DNA of 64,000 nt from Nereocystis luetkeana (GCA_031213475.1 JARUPZ010000024.1:62001-126000), one strand, 5' to 3'. Positions 1 to 13,689 are shown, numbered from the stretch's first letter. Made by a program: numbers and translations. The notes: generated from the sequence alone by a model not told the origin.

Positions 1-2829
1 GCGCTGCCATCACCTGATCACGAGACAATGCCCATGCTACGGGCAGGTTTATTCTACAGCAGCCCGTCAAGGTTCCGTGAACCGTTCCTAGCAATGTCCC
101 TGCAACGTTCTATGTAGCGTACTCGTAACGTTCTATGGAACGTTACCTGCTACCTATTGTGGTAGACTAGCTACCCTGCGTTACGATCAGTATGATAGAG
201 ATAAGTTGAATACAGTGCGTCGGCAAGAAAGAACAAACTCAAGTCTCGCCGCATATCGTATTTCTCCGTATCTATCATAAGATACTCTTAGTAAGCTCGT
301 GTGAAGTGACTGCACATCACAATAGATATGGATGTCAACGTCCATATGCTGACAAGCAATCCTCGCGCAACGAGGGTATATTCGCAGAAGGAGGGGTGCC
401 TACAAGGTACAAGATGAAGCCCCGGCCAATGGTGCGGTACTCTGGCTTTTATTCCCTGTGCTTATCGCGTGTTTTTGTTTATTATTAGCAACTCAAGACA
501 AGCAAACCAAAACATATAAGCTACGAAGGAAAACGAAACAAATACAAGGACCTGGTGTGCCTCGGATTCGAAAGTTTGAGCTTTACCACTGGACTGGATT
601 CGTCAGACTCGGACCCATACATAACCGATCCATTCTTTCGATTCCCGACCCCCCCCATCCGGTTTGAATACCAGGTGAAAATCTTCACAGTTATTTGAGT
701 GGCATAACAAGTATAACTGTAGTCCAGGCTGGTTCAATCACGAAATAAATAACAAATTGCATCAACCATGAACGATGCATGGAATAGCTACTCGAATGTC
801 GCATTTTTGTGGCATACTGAACGTGCTGAACAGCGGAGGCGGGTACACTAGCCACCTTTTTAACGTAAGGGCCTATGGCTGGCGCTAGCGGCGAAATTGT
901 GTCTGAACCAACCACAGCCCTTCCAAACCCATACCCATAGGTAGTCAGGAATTCCCCTGCTGAAGATAAAAACAACATGACACATATTTTTCTTCTGTTT
1001 TCGGAACGAAACGGTTCTCCGTTCTCTCATCATGTACTTCCTTCCAGAGAGTTTGCGCTAATATTCGAAAAACTGACGACGTGGGATCAAACGTAAGCAA
1101 AGTCTACCGCTAGAAATCCATTATATACTGAAACCAAGTATTTCGACGGTGAAATCGACGTATTTTCGCACGAAAACTCAGAAGTTCACGCGGTTTTTTC
1201 GAATGAGACCCTGATACCGAACTCGCCTTCCGTACCATCATGTCGAGGGGTGTATGGAAAGGAGGCTCCATTTATTTGTGTTTTTCTCCGGTAGATATCC
1301 AGGTTCCCAGAGAGCCCAATATCATATTCAGGAAATCTCGAATACCCCACATACTGCGGGGGGGGGGGGGGACATGCACGCCCTCCATACACTCCTCGGT
1401 ATAGTACAACGGAACATAAGAAGGTATGTGCGAATTTTGCGGGGTCCAAATAAACAAATGGCGTGAACTTCTGATGTCAAACATTTTATGACGGAAAACA
1501 ATATCGATCTACGAGCTCGTACCTACCTATATAACATACGTGATGTCTTTACAGGTACCAAGAACTGGTACCAGGTGCCTAACTATGATACGTTGAAAGG
1601 TCGTGTATGTTACGTGTGTGTTGTGTGTTGGGCGTTCGATCCAGCAGGTACTGTCGGTCGAACCACTACGAACGGAACGTACTCAGACACCACAATAGCA
1701 ATCAATATATTGTCCACGACACTATTTGGAACTAATGGAAGTAATACGTGGCAATTAGACTAACAGCAAATTTGAATAGCAGGTAGAGGACCAGCACATA
1801 CTACTTACTTGTAGTCGTCTACAGAGACGGTAGATACTAGGACCAGTAACAAGTAAGATCTACTACTGTTACAGTAGTAGATCTTACTTTGCGCAGGCAA
1901 GATGTTATCATAATAAGGAGGGAAGGCCCTTTAGTCATTGTGAAAACCAGGTGTATTGCTGCCAACATCCATACGCCATCTTATTAATAATAGATCGAAC
2001 AGTACCGGTACATATATATATATATATATGTTAGGTCAGCCCAGCTGAGATCGAGACAACATAAGGCTTAGCGTTAGGGTTGGGGTACGTCGGGACTGCT
2101 GGCTGGCGTGGACAGGCGCAGACAGGCGCAGACAGGCGCAGACAGGCGTGGGTGGGCGCGCAGAAAAGGTGAGAACGTGCAATGCCATAGCGATTCTGCA
2201 GCGAGTAGCATATCGAAGGAAAACGTCACAGAGAGAGTTAAATCAGATGAAATAGTATTCCGTACAGTTACTGTAGTTAATACGCATACTTACTGCTGTA
2301 GTCCCATCCAAACGTGAAGGTGAGGTCGAACTTCGACCTTTTGGGTGGGAATTGATGGCAATTATCGTGATTGATCAGAGGCGTTAGCCAAGTGTTAACA
2401 GGGCGTTGAATTTCCGAGCATATGATGATAGCGACTGCCTTGAGAACGACCCTAAAAGTTAGGGTTTACGCTATCGTGGAGCTGCTGCTAGACAGCTTAG
2501 CTCGCGAGCATTGCGGATGATGTGTTTAAAAATTAGGCCTTCCGCCAATTTACGTGGAAACAACTATTTTCTAACATTTGGTAAGCAATGTACAAGTAGT
2601 ATCACTCACTACTGATATTCTATTATGGACGGCAATATAAGGACTGTTTGATACTCATGTAATGTGCACATATACCACAAAGGCCCTTACACTTCCGTCC
2701 AGATTGTTGTATGATGCTAGAATGCTGTCATGCCATATAGATGACTCACGAGACTACCGCTAGAGGTATCTTCAGAGGTGCCTTCAGAGGTGCCTTTATC
2801 ATAGGGCGTGTCAAGATCGGGCTATGTCC

Positions 2830-2935
2830 TAACGCGTTTAGGACCTCAATCCCCTTTGGGGGACAGACCACACAAATTCGAAGTAGTCTGTCCCCAAAGC
2901 TGGACTGCAGTACCAAAAGGCTGAACGAACATCAC
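2830..2935. mobile_element. Second hairpin element family, copy 1
   Basis: An imperfect inverted repeat of about 100 bp with arms containing CCTTTGGGGGACAGACCA and AGTCTGTCCCCAAAGC around an AAATTCGAA centre. Related sequences occur at 3343 and 57778. No coding capacity; probably a MITE. Confidence 0.5.
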
Positions 2936-3342
2936 CCCATGTTTAAAACTTTCTACTTCATGTGTCTGGGTTCGCTGACCATTTTGCTGTCCATACTGTA
3001 CCACAGTACTGCCGGCTTTACAATTGCAGTATAAATCATCCATGTACACATTGTCCATGTTAGGGTTAGGGTTAGGGTTAGGGTTAGGCTTTGGCACGAA
3101 AGATAGTGTGCCTTTCAAGAACGTCCACCGCCAAAAGACCCGTTTGGGTTGAATGCTGAAAGCCGTCCTCGGTGTTAGGGTTAGGGTTAGGGTTGGGGTT
3201 AGAGTTAGAGTTAGGGTGGGAAATTCGAATGTCGACGCGCGCAAGGATAGGGGTGACAATCTTTGGCCGAAGATATTAGTGGATGGCCGGGCATTTGTGA
3301 CTGGCCAACTGTTTACAATATAATTTGAAGTACTACACATTG

Positions 3343-3448
3343 TGTTTAACCCGTTTACTGTAGAACCACAGTCCTGTTTCGGGGACAAACTACTTGAAAA
3401 TTGAGGCAATTGTCCCCAAAAGGAGACTGCGGTTCGGAAAGGGTTAAC
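3343..3448. mobile_element. Second hairpin element family, copy 2
   Basis: The ends are GTTTAACCCGTTT and GAAAGGGTTAAC, with inner arms AACCACAGTCCTGTTTCGGG and GTCCCCAAAAGGAGACTGCG around an A/T-rich loop. Best-preserved copy, and it suggests terminal inverted repeats of about 40 bp. Confidence 0.55.
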
Positions 3449-3923
3449 AGCACTGTTCGGTGTACATACGAGTATGAATACTGCATACAAACCTGGCCTA
3501 ATAGTATGCGCGGCAGCGCTCACCTGGTCAGCTCTCCTTTTTGTCAATGACGTAACTTAGTCAAGAGCCTCGCAATAATACCAACCAACGGGTATGTGCC
3601 ATACCCCTACCGTACTCGTAATAAGGCATGCCGCTAAAAATACCCCCATCATGTCATCCTTATTATACTATTAATATATTCTTATGGCATCGGGGTTAGG
3701 GTTGGGGCCTATCATTGTTGTTGTTGTTTTCACGAGTGTTTTTGCGTTTTGCGATCCGACAGTGTGCAGCATGAGCTACAACGTCCATCGCTCATAAATA
3801 GCGGCATTCCCTGAGAGAGCAGATCGACTATGCCATGTGTACCAGGTAGACTATGTACAGCCCAGCTGTGCCCATTTTGCTTGAGAGGGTTACGATGCGG
3901 GAGGTTGTCAAAACGCAGAAGAA

Positions 3924-3954
<31 letters not shown>

Positions 3955-4616
3955 AGCGGCGTGGCTCGAGGTCCGTGCTGTTCGCGTTAGGACATTTTCT
4001 TAGGGGTAGGGTTAGGGTTTGGGATAGGGTTAGGACACCTTCAACAAAATACAGAGCGACATATCTATCATATGAATACACCAAGACGCGCTTGAGTACG
4101 AATTACCTTATTTTTGTTCGTAATATTGTCAGTATCTCGCTACAGACAAACAATGTAGCCGAACGTACATACACACTGCTGCAGCGTATTGCTTCCTCCT
4201 ATATTAAATAAATACTTACCTACCACAGTAAGTACGTAAAAAGACATCGTCTACCATGTGGCTTAGTTTCTAGTACAGCCGATCCCTTCTTAAAACATTA
4301 TTTTCTGCCCAAATTATTCCGGATAAAGCTGCTCCGTACGCACCAGTATCATACCAGTACATACATACATACATACGTACATACATACATGCGTATGTAT
4401 GCTCAATTTTCGGGTAGGGGTATCATTGGTGTGGGATATGGATACGGCTATTAATAGGGTCTGGGGCTGTGGGATATATATGGGAGGTTTTTGTTTTTCG
4501 GAGAAACCTTCTCCTATTTTTATTGTTTCATTGCGGGAAGCGTATGCATGGATGCATGCGGACCAAATCGCCAATAATAATGAAGTCCTTCATGGATCCC
4601 CCGCCACCAACCTTGA

Positions 4617-4672
4617 TAACCCTAACCCTAACCCTAACCCTAACCCTAACCCTAACCCTAACCCTAACCCTA
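4617..4672. repeat. Interstitial telomere-like array (CCCTAA)n
   Basis: About nine perfect CCCTAA units, the longest such tract in the window. Not at the window edge. Confidence 0.95.
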
Positions 4673-5753
4673 TTTCAACTACTACTACTATACTATGAGC
4701 ATCAGTAATAATATTATTAGTATAGTTTGTTGTGATATGAATGTATGTGCTGGAGAAGAAGACCTATTAAATAGTCCTGTTGGAAAGAGGCCTGGGTTCA
4801 CGGGTCGGTGTAGTGTAGTGATAGGCTGTCCACAAGCGGCAACTGCTCCGGGAGGCCGCGTACCTGAGCAGCACCGCCTCCAAGAGGGTGGTGTGTGGGA
4901 GGAATATATATATGCAACCGCGCTGGCATATTCGGGCATTGGCAGACTATATTGATACCCCAACATAAAGTGTGGTGCTCAAAGATTTCTGCATTAATTA
5001 ATATATCAGGAGATTTTATCAATAACCCTAACCCTATCAATAAGCCGAGACCAATATCTAGAGCTTTTGTATACTGGTACGTGTGTAGTGCTGCCAAAGG
5101 GCCGTCCGAGAGTCTTGCAGCACCTATTAATCCTATTAATACAGAGACCCCCATGGGTCGTTCATCTTCTGATGATGACTGGCGTGAGGATGCAACAGAT
5201 TCCTTACGAAAACAATGTCCAGGTGGAATTTCCGGACAACGTTGCGATAAGCTACTCTTAACAAAGTTCTTTAAGGGTCGTTGTACTCGGACGCAGTCTC
5301 GTGTTTGAATTGCGTAGCTTGTGGGAGCTGCCAGGTACCATATAAATACCTGGTAACACACATTATCAAGTTGCCATGTTCCACTCCTTATCTACTCCTT
5401 GTCTGCGGGACTGCCACAAAGAAAATAGTTTTCGTCTGGATCCCTTTGGCTCGATATATTAGTAAGTGAGAGTCGTGAATGGAGACAACGGAACTCGCCT
5501 AAATTTACAAGACAAATTGCACCCATCCTCTCACCGCCGACCTTTAAAAAAGACTAGATAGAGGGGGATTGGGGGCGTGCGAATTCCCCGTCAGTTCCGT
5601 TACTTCGTGGTGGTCGTTTGAGGCAAATTTGTCACGCTCGGCAGAGCGGATGTTACGAACGGCAGGGGGCCGAAGAAGGTAGTGACTGGAACTCAGAAAA
5701 TAACTCCCCGCGACGGTTCTTGTACAATTAATTGTCTGCGCACGTTTGCCCAG

Positions 5754-5872
5754 TCACACCGTCCCCATTGCTGGAGAGACCGAGATCGAGAAGATTGTAG
5801 CTCGAACCTTTCCCGATGTTACGGGCTTGAAGATCGAGTTTTTTCCGACTCGAGTTCCTTATTACTTACCAG
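5754..5872 (+). CDS. Isolated exon-like segment, gene unknown
   Basis: A 119-nt segment bounded by TTGCCCAG|T and TTACCAG|GTAAAG. It encodes HTVPIAGETEIEKIVARTFP, then DVTGLKIEFFPTRVPYYLP without repeats. No partner exon was found nearby, and no start or stop. It could be a real exon of a gene with very long introns or a remnant. A GAAGATCGA microrepeat follows at once (5885-5942), possibly derived from the similar word inside the exon. Confidence 0.3.
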
Positions 5873-7599
5873 GTAAAGATCAAAATCGAGATAGTAATAA
5901 TATCGAAGATCGAAATATCGAAGATCGAAAGATCGAAGATCGGCAGTATTCGAGATGTTTTCGTGTTTATCGCGCCAGCCAGCATAATATATTATTATAC
6001 CGCCTTGCTATCATCGCACATAAAAACCGAGGGGTTATGTGTGCTAACTGCACTAAAATACCTAGTATCGATCAATACTACATATTATATGCCCTGGGTA
6101 TTGTATTTTCACGCGGAGATTTAGTACCAACACAGTTGTTCAGTGAATTATGATAAACATGCACTTCGCGCTTTGAGTACCACAATACTAGTACATCACA
6201 ATTCCCCTCTGACGATGCGCCGCGCTCGTTCCGTTCATAACATCCACACAAAACAAAAAATAGAAACTTTTGCATTTACCTATTGACTTCGGACATGAAA
6301 TACATTTACCGAGATCAGACCCGAATACGTGACGAACCTACGAGTACAGTAGACCAAAAATACGGTAACTAGTAATCGATCGGCCGGTAACATCTTACAG
6401 GGGTCGGGCCGATCGTTGCTTGCGGTATATTAATCAATTCTTGATTAGATGAAGGTACGGGCGTAGACCGAACCCCACCCCTATCCCTGCAGTACAACCC
6501 ATCCCCTAACACCCTAAGCCTAACCAAACCCCTATTAATTACTCAAAACGGCCTAAAAACGGGGGAGAAATGCGGCCGCGCCGTGTTCGTTTTTGTCTGT
6601 GATTCCGAACCTGTGCACCACGATTTCCCCCCGAGCACCAATAGTGACTGGGCATTTCGCGGCAAAGTCCCGGAATTATCCTACCGGATGAGATGTTAAT
6701 AATACTGCCACAAACGTAGGTCCCTTCTAAATCACTCGATTGATTGGCACGGAACAGCACCTGCATCAAGCATAACTGGGGTCTGGTGCTGCCTCGAGCG
6801 CACGGACTCAATATTATAACACGTCAAGAGCGATAAAAGAGGCAGAGGTTTAGAATGCAGAATCGAACTCAATGCGGGGGGCTCGACATCCAAGGCTCGT
6901 CCAGAAGATCGACATACGAGCACGTTGTTTTCGATGCGACCCTGAACAAATAAAACACGCCGTAGGCCTACCACTGGATTCTAAGAGACGATGACCCGAC
7001 ACTGCCGTTGTCTATCCTAAATGATGTTGGACCCCTAACGTAGTGACCCCGAGGTGGGTTAGCGGGATAACAACAGCTGTTTGTCGAACCACGCATTTAA
7101 GAAAAATACAATCGACGAACCGTAACTACTGTAACTATCGGCCCAAGGTTGTTGTGGTAGCCGGCACGTACGATCACACGGAATACCTTGTATCCAATAA
7201 TGGTTGTTTGATTCCCGCTGCTGGCACCACTGCCTAATTGTGAAGTCACAATAGTGATGTCGTTCACCCGGCCTCCCGAGGAAGAAACCATACAAAACAG
7301 GGTTGACGGTGCAGGAGCACAGTTTCACCATATACTATATACAAACTGCTAGTTTTCGAGCTTATGCTGGGCTCTAATATACGTTATGTCGTGTTCATGA
7401 TACCCCTGCTGTCATATGCAGCGGAGTATGCACGGCTGGCGCGCCCCCCCCCTCCCCATCCTTTTCCGTTTGGTCGATACTCTCCGCGCTTTTTCCCATG
7501 GATTTACGTGGCGTGGCCGCCTTTTCTCCCCCCCCCTGTGTGCCACTTTTTTCAAAGCCTGTCCGCCGCCTTAGCTTCAATAGTTTCAGTACTGATTCA
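5873..7599. other. Intergenic sequence, nothing recognised
   Basis: Short GAAGATCGA repeats at the left end, then unique-looking sequence without a convincing open frame or splice-bounded exon on either strand. Confidence 0.5.
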
Positions 7600-8600
7600 C
7601 AAGCCAGTCCCTATGGGTACACTCCGAACACTCATGGGGAGAGTTCCTTGTATTTCTCGATGGGTTGAAAAGCTTGCAATTCGTCCACTAGGCAATGGTC
7701 CCAGATTGTCCCAATCTGGCATCGTCCCAAACGTCACCCCGTGAATGTCGCTCATAGGGCAATAACATGCGTTCAATGGTCCCCATCCGCAAAGAAGAGT
7801 CTAACCGCTTCCAGATGGTCGTATCAACAAAGTCGTAAAAAGCCTCCTGGAGCACCTTGCGTGGTGGCTAGTGCGCTGTCCGCGCTCGAAGTCAATGGTT
7901 CTCGTCGTTCGGAGAAAATCGAAGTGAGTGCTCTTAACAAAAGGTCCATAGCACCACTCGTGCAACGGGGTATACACCACCTCGGCCTTTAGCATGCTGA
8001 ATGTTCGCCATACCACCATAACGTAGGGCCCTCCCGGGGGATCTGTGTGTCGCGCGCTCAGGCGAGTCGCATAAGTCGTTATGATATCGGGTCTGTGGGA
8101 TGTCGGCAATTTCGCCGATATTGCCATCAAGGTACACAAAGGCGATCGGCTGACTACGTCATGCGTTTGGACTGCTGCCTCGATGACGAGCGAGGATATC
8201 CGGTGTGCCCGATGCGGTGTCCGCGCAACATGCTCTCCGTAAAACTACCATGAGACCTTAGTGCTTGTAAACGGCCACAATGTCCGCAGTCATCTTCGCA
8301 AGGCCTTCCGTCGACTTATAGACAGTCCCAACATCGTCGGTGTACAACCTGTCCGGCACAGCCTTTCTTTGGTACGCATGTCAATGACCAGTGCCCCCCT
8401 AACCCTCACCCTGTTATCTTGGGGGTATACTGGGTAAACCAAAACCTCCCATAATGTCTGTATTGTCACTGCATCGATCAAACCAGGACGGTGGCAAAAA
8501 TAATAGTGGCGACACAAAACAAAAGCGTTGAAGCACGCAGAGGCCATAGAACACATGATTGGCTTGAATCATTAGATCTACTCCGCAACAACAAAAAATG
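7600..8600 (-). pseudogene. Degraded non-LTR-type reverse transcriptase fragment
   Basis: On the minus strand, in shifting frames with stops, I read in order: NTDIMGG, LYTDDVGTVYKSTEGLAKM (the (Y/T)(A/T)DD catalytic box, with threonine in place of the usual alanine), YLDGNI, MLKAEVVYTPLHEWCYGPF, FDFLRTT, and VTFGTMPDWDNLGP. The order and wording match the C-terminal half of an RT family that I recall as common in brown algae (YADDAGVVS..., YLGG.I, MLKAEV.E.LLYGC.TW, LR..HH, VMFG...GG). Several frameshifts and a stop after the DD box show it is dead. Family assignment is from memory of motifs, not a search. Confidence 0.5.
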
Positions 8601-8754
8601 CGTCCGTGCGCACGCAACCCCACGTGCCTTCGTGGAACGTGACGGGAGGATACCTCTACGAATCGTCGCCGTACCTTGTGTTTTTTGCGGGTCAATGAAG
8701 CACACACGAAATAGTCTACATCGTCCAACACGTGTGACCAGACTACACACCACA

Positions 8755-8936
8755 CTTCCTCGAACGAATGTCACTGAGAATGTGTATAGCAGCTGGGTCA
8801 CTTCCTGGAACGAATGTCACTGAGACTGTGTGTAGCAGCTGGGTCACTTCCTCTAACGAATGCCACTGAGACTGTGTGTAGCAGCTGGGTCACTTCCTCT
8901 AACGAATGTCACTGAGACTGTGTGTAGCAGCTGGGT
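8755..8936. repeat. 46-bp tandem repeat, four copies
   Basis: Four units of 46 bp each beginning CTTCCT and containing AACGAATGTCACTGAGACTG and AGCAGCTGGGT. The last two are nearly identical. Confidence 0.9.
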
Positions 8937-8974
8937 TTCTCGACAACGGGGAGGGTACACAATGGCCAATACCA

Positions 8975-9166
8975 CACACCCCATAATGGCCATTGACCAA
9001 TGCGTCTTTGGAAAGATCTCGAGACCGTTCCGGAGATATTACCAATGCCACCGTGTCCGTTGTGTGTGGCGCCCATAATGGCCATTGAGCGATGCGTCTT
9101 TGGGAAGACCTCGAGACCGTTCCGGAGTTATTTCCAATGCCACCGTGTCCGTTGAGTGTGGCCCCC
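8975..9166. repeat. 92-bp tandem duplication
   Basis: Two units starting CCATAATGGCCATTGA (8981 and 9073), each containing CTCGAGACCGTTCCGGAG and ACCGTGTCCGTTG. It follows directly after the 46-bp array. Confidence 0.85.
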
Positions 9167-9779
9167 ATGTTTTGGATGAAATCGGCCTTGAAAAAAACTA
9201 ACTTAGGGTGGAGTATATCCTATATATTGTATCACTGAAAGTCGACGTGTTTGGCGGGTTATGCTATTACATTCTAGGCGAGTTCCCTTTGCAGCCATGG
9301 CGGCTCATGATGTGCCGTTGAAAGGTGTGATACCTTCCACCCCGCATGATGCGTGCTGAACCCCATGTGTGTGAGAGCGATCCTGTTGTTGCTCGACGCG
9401 AATGATAGTAGTTGTCGCTGAGCCCGTGACGCCAACTAAACGTGCATGCAACTCCCGTATACGTGGACAGTTATAACGTATTCCCCTCCCATCCACCTTG
9501 CGGTAGATTTCCAGTTCACTTCTAGTCCGCGCGTTTGGGCCTATGAGCACACATATTCACTCTTTCTTATGTCGTCCATGGGATCACTTCAAACTACTGC
9601 ACCACCAGTTGTTCCTGCCTGAAGTCCTGTATCAGCTCTGTCTAAGAGGTGGTGGTGGTGGTGGTGGTGGTGGTGGTAGAGGCTACCACTACTTACTGGT
9701 AATAATTCCCCCGTACCCCTGACTGTGCCACCTCCAACCGCAAGGGCCCAGTCCTCTTTCCCACGCACTCCCGAAGAAA

Positions 9780-10290
9780 CATCTACCAAAAACCCGCTGC
9801 CCACCAAAATGGCAGGTTTATAACTGCTACGCGCATGTTTCGACCGCAGAAGGTCGTGCGGTGTTGCTGGCCAACACCGCTAACCCTAAGTACCTATTAA
9901 TAGGAGAGAGTCCCTGCCGTCTCGCTCTCTTCTCTGTAGCTCTCCTCCCGATAGCAGCGTATAGACCAGCAACACCGCGCGACCTTCTACGCGTTGAAAG
10001 ATGCGCGTAGCAGTAATAAACCGACCATTTTGATGGACAGCGGGTTTTTGATAGATGCTTTTCAGGGGGTTCTTAAGGAGAGGAGTTGTTGTTGTTTTTC
10101 TGGTGGATGAGATCGAGGGAAGGATGTTGGTTGTGGTCGTCTTCATGTGCGTCACATCGGTTTTGGTTTGTTGTAGGATACTGCCGCGCTTTTGTTCTGA
10201 CGAGCTCTTCACTTTTCTGTTCCTTAGTATTTTTCAGAAATACACTACTACACATTGTCGGATGGCAAGTATTATAAGAATAATGATACA
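9780..10290. repeat. Dispersed repeat with internal inverted copy
   Basis: The segment 9780-9872 is an imperfect inverted copy of 9966-10048 (shared words CGCGCATG, GACCTTCT, CAGCAACACCGC). The part from 9990 to 10290 has a direct relative at 12665-12990, sharing GGATGTTGGTTGT, CGTCACATC and TACTGCCGCGCTTTTGTTCT. Nature unknown; no coding sequence seen. Confidence 0.7.
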
Positions 10291-10435
10291 CCTACCTGTA
10301 CGTTTCATACCTATATATATGTACGACGAATATTAGTGTACCCAAAGTCTGAGCCTTATGTGCACCGTTTCACGCCTAGAACAGATCACGATATACTGTA
10401 GATAATCTAGATCATTTTTCACAGATACCTAAAAG

Positions 10436-10731
10436 TTGTTCAAAAGATCTATAGATCACACAGATCCCACCCGACGAAACATGTTTGTGCAGGTCATGCA
10501 GATCACACAGATCCCATCCGGCAAACATATACATGCAGTTCAGGCAGATCATACGGATCCCACCTTTAGAAACATGTGCAGATCATGCAGAGATCTGCAG
10601 ATCCCACCTGGCGAAACATGTATGTATGATCTAGATCATACAGATCTCACCCACCGAAACATGTATTTAAAAGATCTCGATCATATAGACCCCTCCGGGC
10701 ATATATGATCTAGATCTCGCACATCATATGC

Positions 10732-10790
<59 letters not shown>

Positions 10791-12180
10791 AGCAGACAAA
10801 CATGTGCAGATCAGGTAGATCATACAGATCATACCGGGGCAAACATGTATACAAGATATAGATTATACAGGCCCCATCTGGTGAAACATATGTGCAGATC
10901 ACGCCGATCATACAGATCCCACCTGGCGAACATGTTAAGATCAAGCAGATCATACAGATCCCACCTGGCGAACATGTTAAGATCAAGCAGATCATGCAGA
11001 TCCCCCCTGGCGAAACATGTAAGATCTAGACCATACAGATCCCACCCGGGTAAACGTGTGTGTGAGATCTAGATCATACAGATCCCACCCAGGCAAACGT
11101 GTGCGAAGATCTAGATCGTATAGAGCCCTCACGGGAAAAACGTGTGTATAAGATCTAGATCATACAGATCACGCACGGCCGCACGTGTGTGCAAGATCCA
11201 ACAAGATAGCGGTTCGCATCCGGGACCCGCCGGGGAACCCATTTCCGGTCCGCTGCCGGCATTATCTGCTGCCCCAGTGCCACTATCAGAACTGCCGCCC
11301 CCGACAGTTAACTGTTGTCATGCCGTACGGCGTGGTTAATAAGCGACGGCGTGCTTGTGCAGCTGTGGCTGTGTGGTCGGTGGGGGGGAGCTTGAGCTGT
11401 GCTATAGCCGCCACACCATCACCGTGGGCTGCGATGTCGTCAATGTATGTCAGATCTCGTATACAACGGTTCCGATATACACGAGCCAACGCATGTAATC
11501 ACCCGCGAGCAAACATAAACATGTGCATCTTCATCTGCGAGTACAATGTGGCAGATCATGTAGATCATACAGATCCCACCTGGCAAACACGAATGTGCAG
11601 ATCACCCAGATCATGCAGATCCCACCAGGCGAAATAATTACAGATCATGTAGACGATACATATCCTACCCTGTGAAACACGTATGAAAGATCTAGATCAT
11701 ACAGATCCCACCTGGCGAAACATGTATGCATAGAAGATCTAGATCACACAGACCCCATTTTATGAAACATGTGCAGATCGCGCATATCTACAGATCCCAC
11801 CTGGCGAAACATGTATGTATGATCTAGATCATGCAGATCCCACCCACCGAAACATGCACCAGGTATGTAAGATCTAGATCATGCTCCAGGCATATGTGAT
11901 CTAGATCTCGCAGATCATATATACCAGGTATATATCACCAGTCAAACATGTGCAGATCAGGCAGATCACGCAGATCATCATGCCCGGGCTAACATGTGTG
12001 TAAGATCTAGATCATATGGATCCCACATAGAGAAACAAGTACATGAAATATATTAGTAGATCATACAGATCCCACCCAGGCAAACGTGTACATAGGATCT
12101 AGATCGCACAGATCCTATCCTGCAAACATCATCTGGATCCCGCAGATCCCTGTAAATCAGGGATCTATCTGCCCCACAAA
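10436..12180. repeat. Degenerate GATC-rich minisatellite
   Basis: About 1.7 kb built of 40-60-bp degenerate units around CAGATCATACAGATCCCACC, GGCGAAACATGT and AAGATCTAGATC. It is interrupted by a (TA)n run (10731-10788) and by unrelated GC-rich sequence (about 11215-11540). Open frames here are by-products of the repeat. Confidence 0.9.
10731..10788. repeat. (TA)n microsatellite
   Basis: An almost pure TA dinucleotide run of nearly 60 bp inside the GATC-rich minisatellite. Confidence 0.95.
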
Positions 12181-12664
12181 AGAGCTATAGACCCCGAAAA
12201 TGGGATCTGATCTGTCCTAGGTGTGCACCGTTTCGATAAATGATGCGATTTGAAAATGTTTTTCTGTCGTTCATGGATGGATATAGATGGATGGGTGGTA
12301 ATAATGTGAATATAAACATATTCGGGAAGACAAAATATATACGTGTACCCGTCGGCCTCGCAGTGCGCGTTATTTATACACAAACAACAACTACTACTTT
12401 TTCACTGCAAGCAAGGAAAAAAAAAGGGAGGGAGGGATATGCACATAGTTAGTTGTACATCTACCCACGCGCACAGTGAAAATGTGCGACCCCGGATCTG
12501 AGTCGGTGCAGGAAGCAATTTGATGCGCAAAGATGATGCTTCCTTCTTACTTTTATTACTCCGGCTCTGAGTGATGGCGAGGGAGGGTGTCGGGCGCGAA
12601 ATTGGGCAAAGATGAGAGACAGGTGGACAGCGACAAAAACCGCCATTTCCCCCATAATCACTGC

Positions 12665-12990
12665 GCGTTGAAACATGCGTGTAGCAGCAACAAACCAGCC
12701 ATTTTGATGGGCAGCGGGTTTTTGGTAGACAGAGAATCTAGATGCTTCTTCGGGGGTGCTTAAGGAGGGGGGAGTGGTCGTTTTTTGGTGGACAAGATGG
12801 AGGGATGTTGGTTGTAGTAGTCTTCATGAGCGTCACATCAGTTTTGATTTGTCGTAGTATACTGCCGCGCTTTTGTTCTGGAGAGTTCTTCGCTTTCTGA
12901 CACTATTATAGTCGTTTATTAGAACAACACTACACATACATGTCATTCAATAAATTGTCGGATGGCAAGCATAATAATAATAATCATAAG
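12665..12990. repeat. Dispersed repeat, second copy
   Basis: This is a diverged direct copy of 9990-10290. It ends in TTGTCGGATGGCAAGCATAA, a word also seen at 10255 and, altered, at 19539. Confidence 0.7.
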
Positions 12991-13584
12991 AGAGCATATT
13001 ACTGGTACAAAAAAACGATCCCTTGGTATTTGAGAAGCGGAATACCTGGTATGCGTTTTTTTCAATCATATTCCGATTTTGGGGTGCAATCTGATTAAAA
13101 CACGCAATTAATTCAAATGATTAAAAATTCCACCTTCTTCTGTCGGATTCTTCATATTGGTTGGACTGCAAGGAAGGGTGTGTCTATAAACAGAATCGAA
13201 AAACAAGCGCAATCGAAAGTCGAATTCGTTTCGATTCCGATAAAAATTAGCCGAGGTGTCCGAATGTTTACGGAGGCTTCGGGATATCTGGTCTCATTTC
13301 TGATCAGATTTGATCAAAATCACGTGAGGCCTGCTTGGTGGGAAAATATTCCTCCGAGGTTCCGGTAAAAAGAATCACCTTCAAAAAAATGCGTAAGATC
13401 CGGCCATATATTATGACGAATTTCGGGTTCTTGGAAATCAGGAAGCACAACAGAATCGAGTCCGTGTACAAAGGGTTAGACCGACAAGCCGGGCGTACAG
13501 CGACGCTGTGACCCTGGTTTCGTGTACCCTGCTGCTGCTGGACCATGGTGCTGCTGCTGCTGCTCCTCCTGCTGCTGCTGCTCC

Positions 13585-13618
<34 letters not shown>

Positions 13619-13648
13619 GCTGCTGCTGCTGCTGCTGCTTGCTGCTGC

Positions 13649-13689
<41 letters not shown>

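Larger units (their letters stand above)
1..5750. other. Intergenic sequence, no gene supported
   Basis: I see only short open frames, telomere-like words (3060-3090, 3175-3210, 4008-4036, 4617-4672), the hairpin elements near 2.9 and 3.4 kb, an (AAG)n run at 3924-3952 and ACAT repeats at 4356-4392. A CAGGCGCAGA short array lies at 2108-2150. Confidence 0.6.

Noticed and set aside
2846..3547. 233-aa minus-strand open frame
   Set aside because: It spans two hairpin elements and TTAGGG tracts (Pro-Asn and Thr-Leu repeats). No domain is visible.
7801..8139. Ty1/copia polymerase fragment
   Set aside because: RPDI looked copia-like at first, but the surrounding motifs (YLDGNI, MLKAEVV, LRTT, the TDD box) fit the non-LTR-type family in the right order.
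10436..12180. CRISPR-like array
   Set aside because: Units are degenerate, of uneven length, without unique spacers of constant size, and the DNA is eukaryotic.
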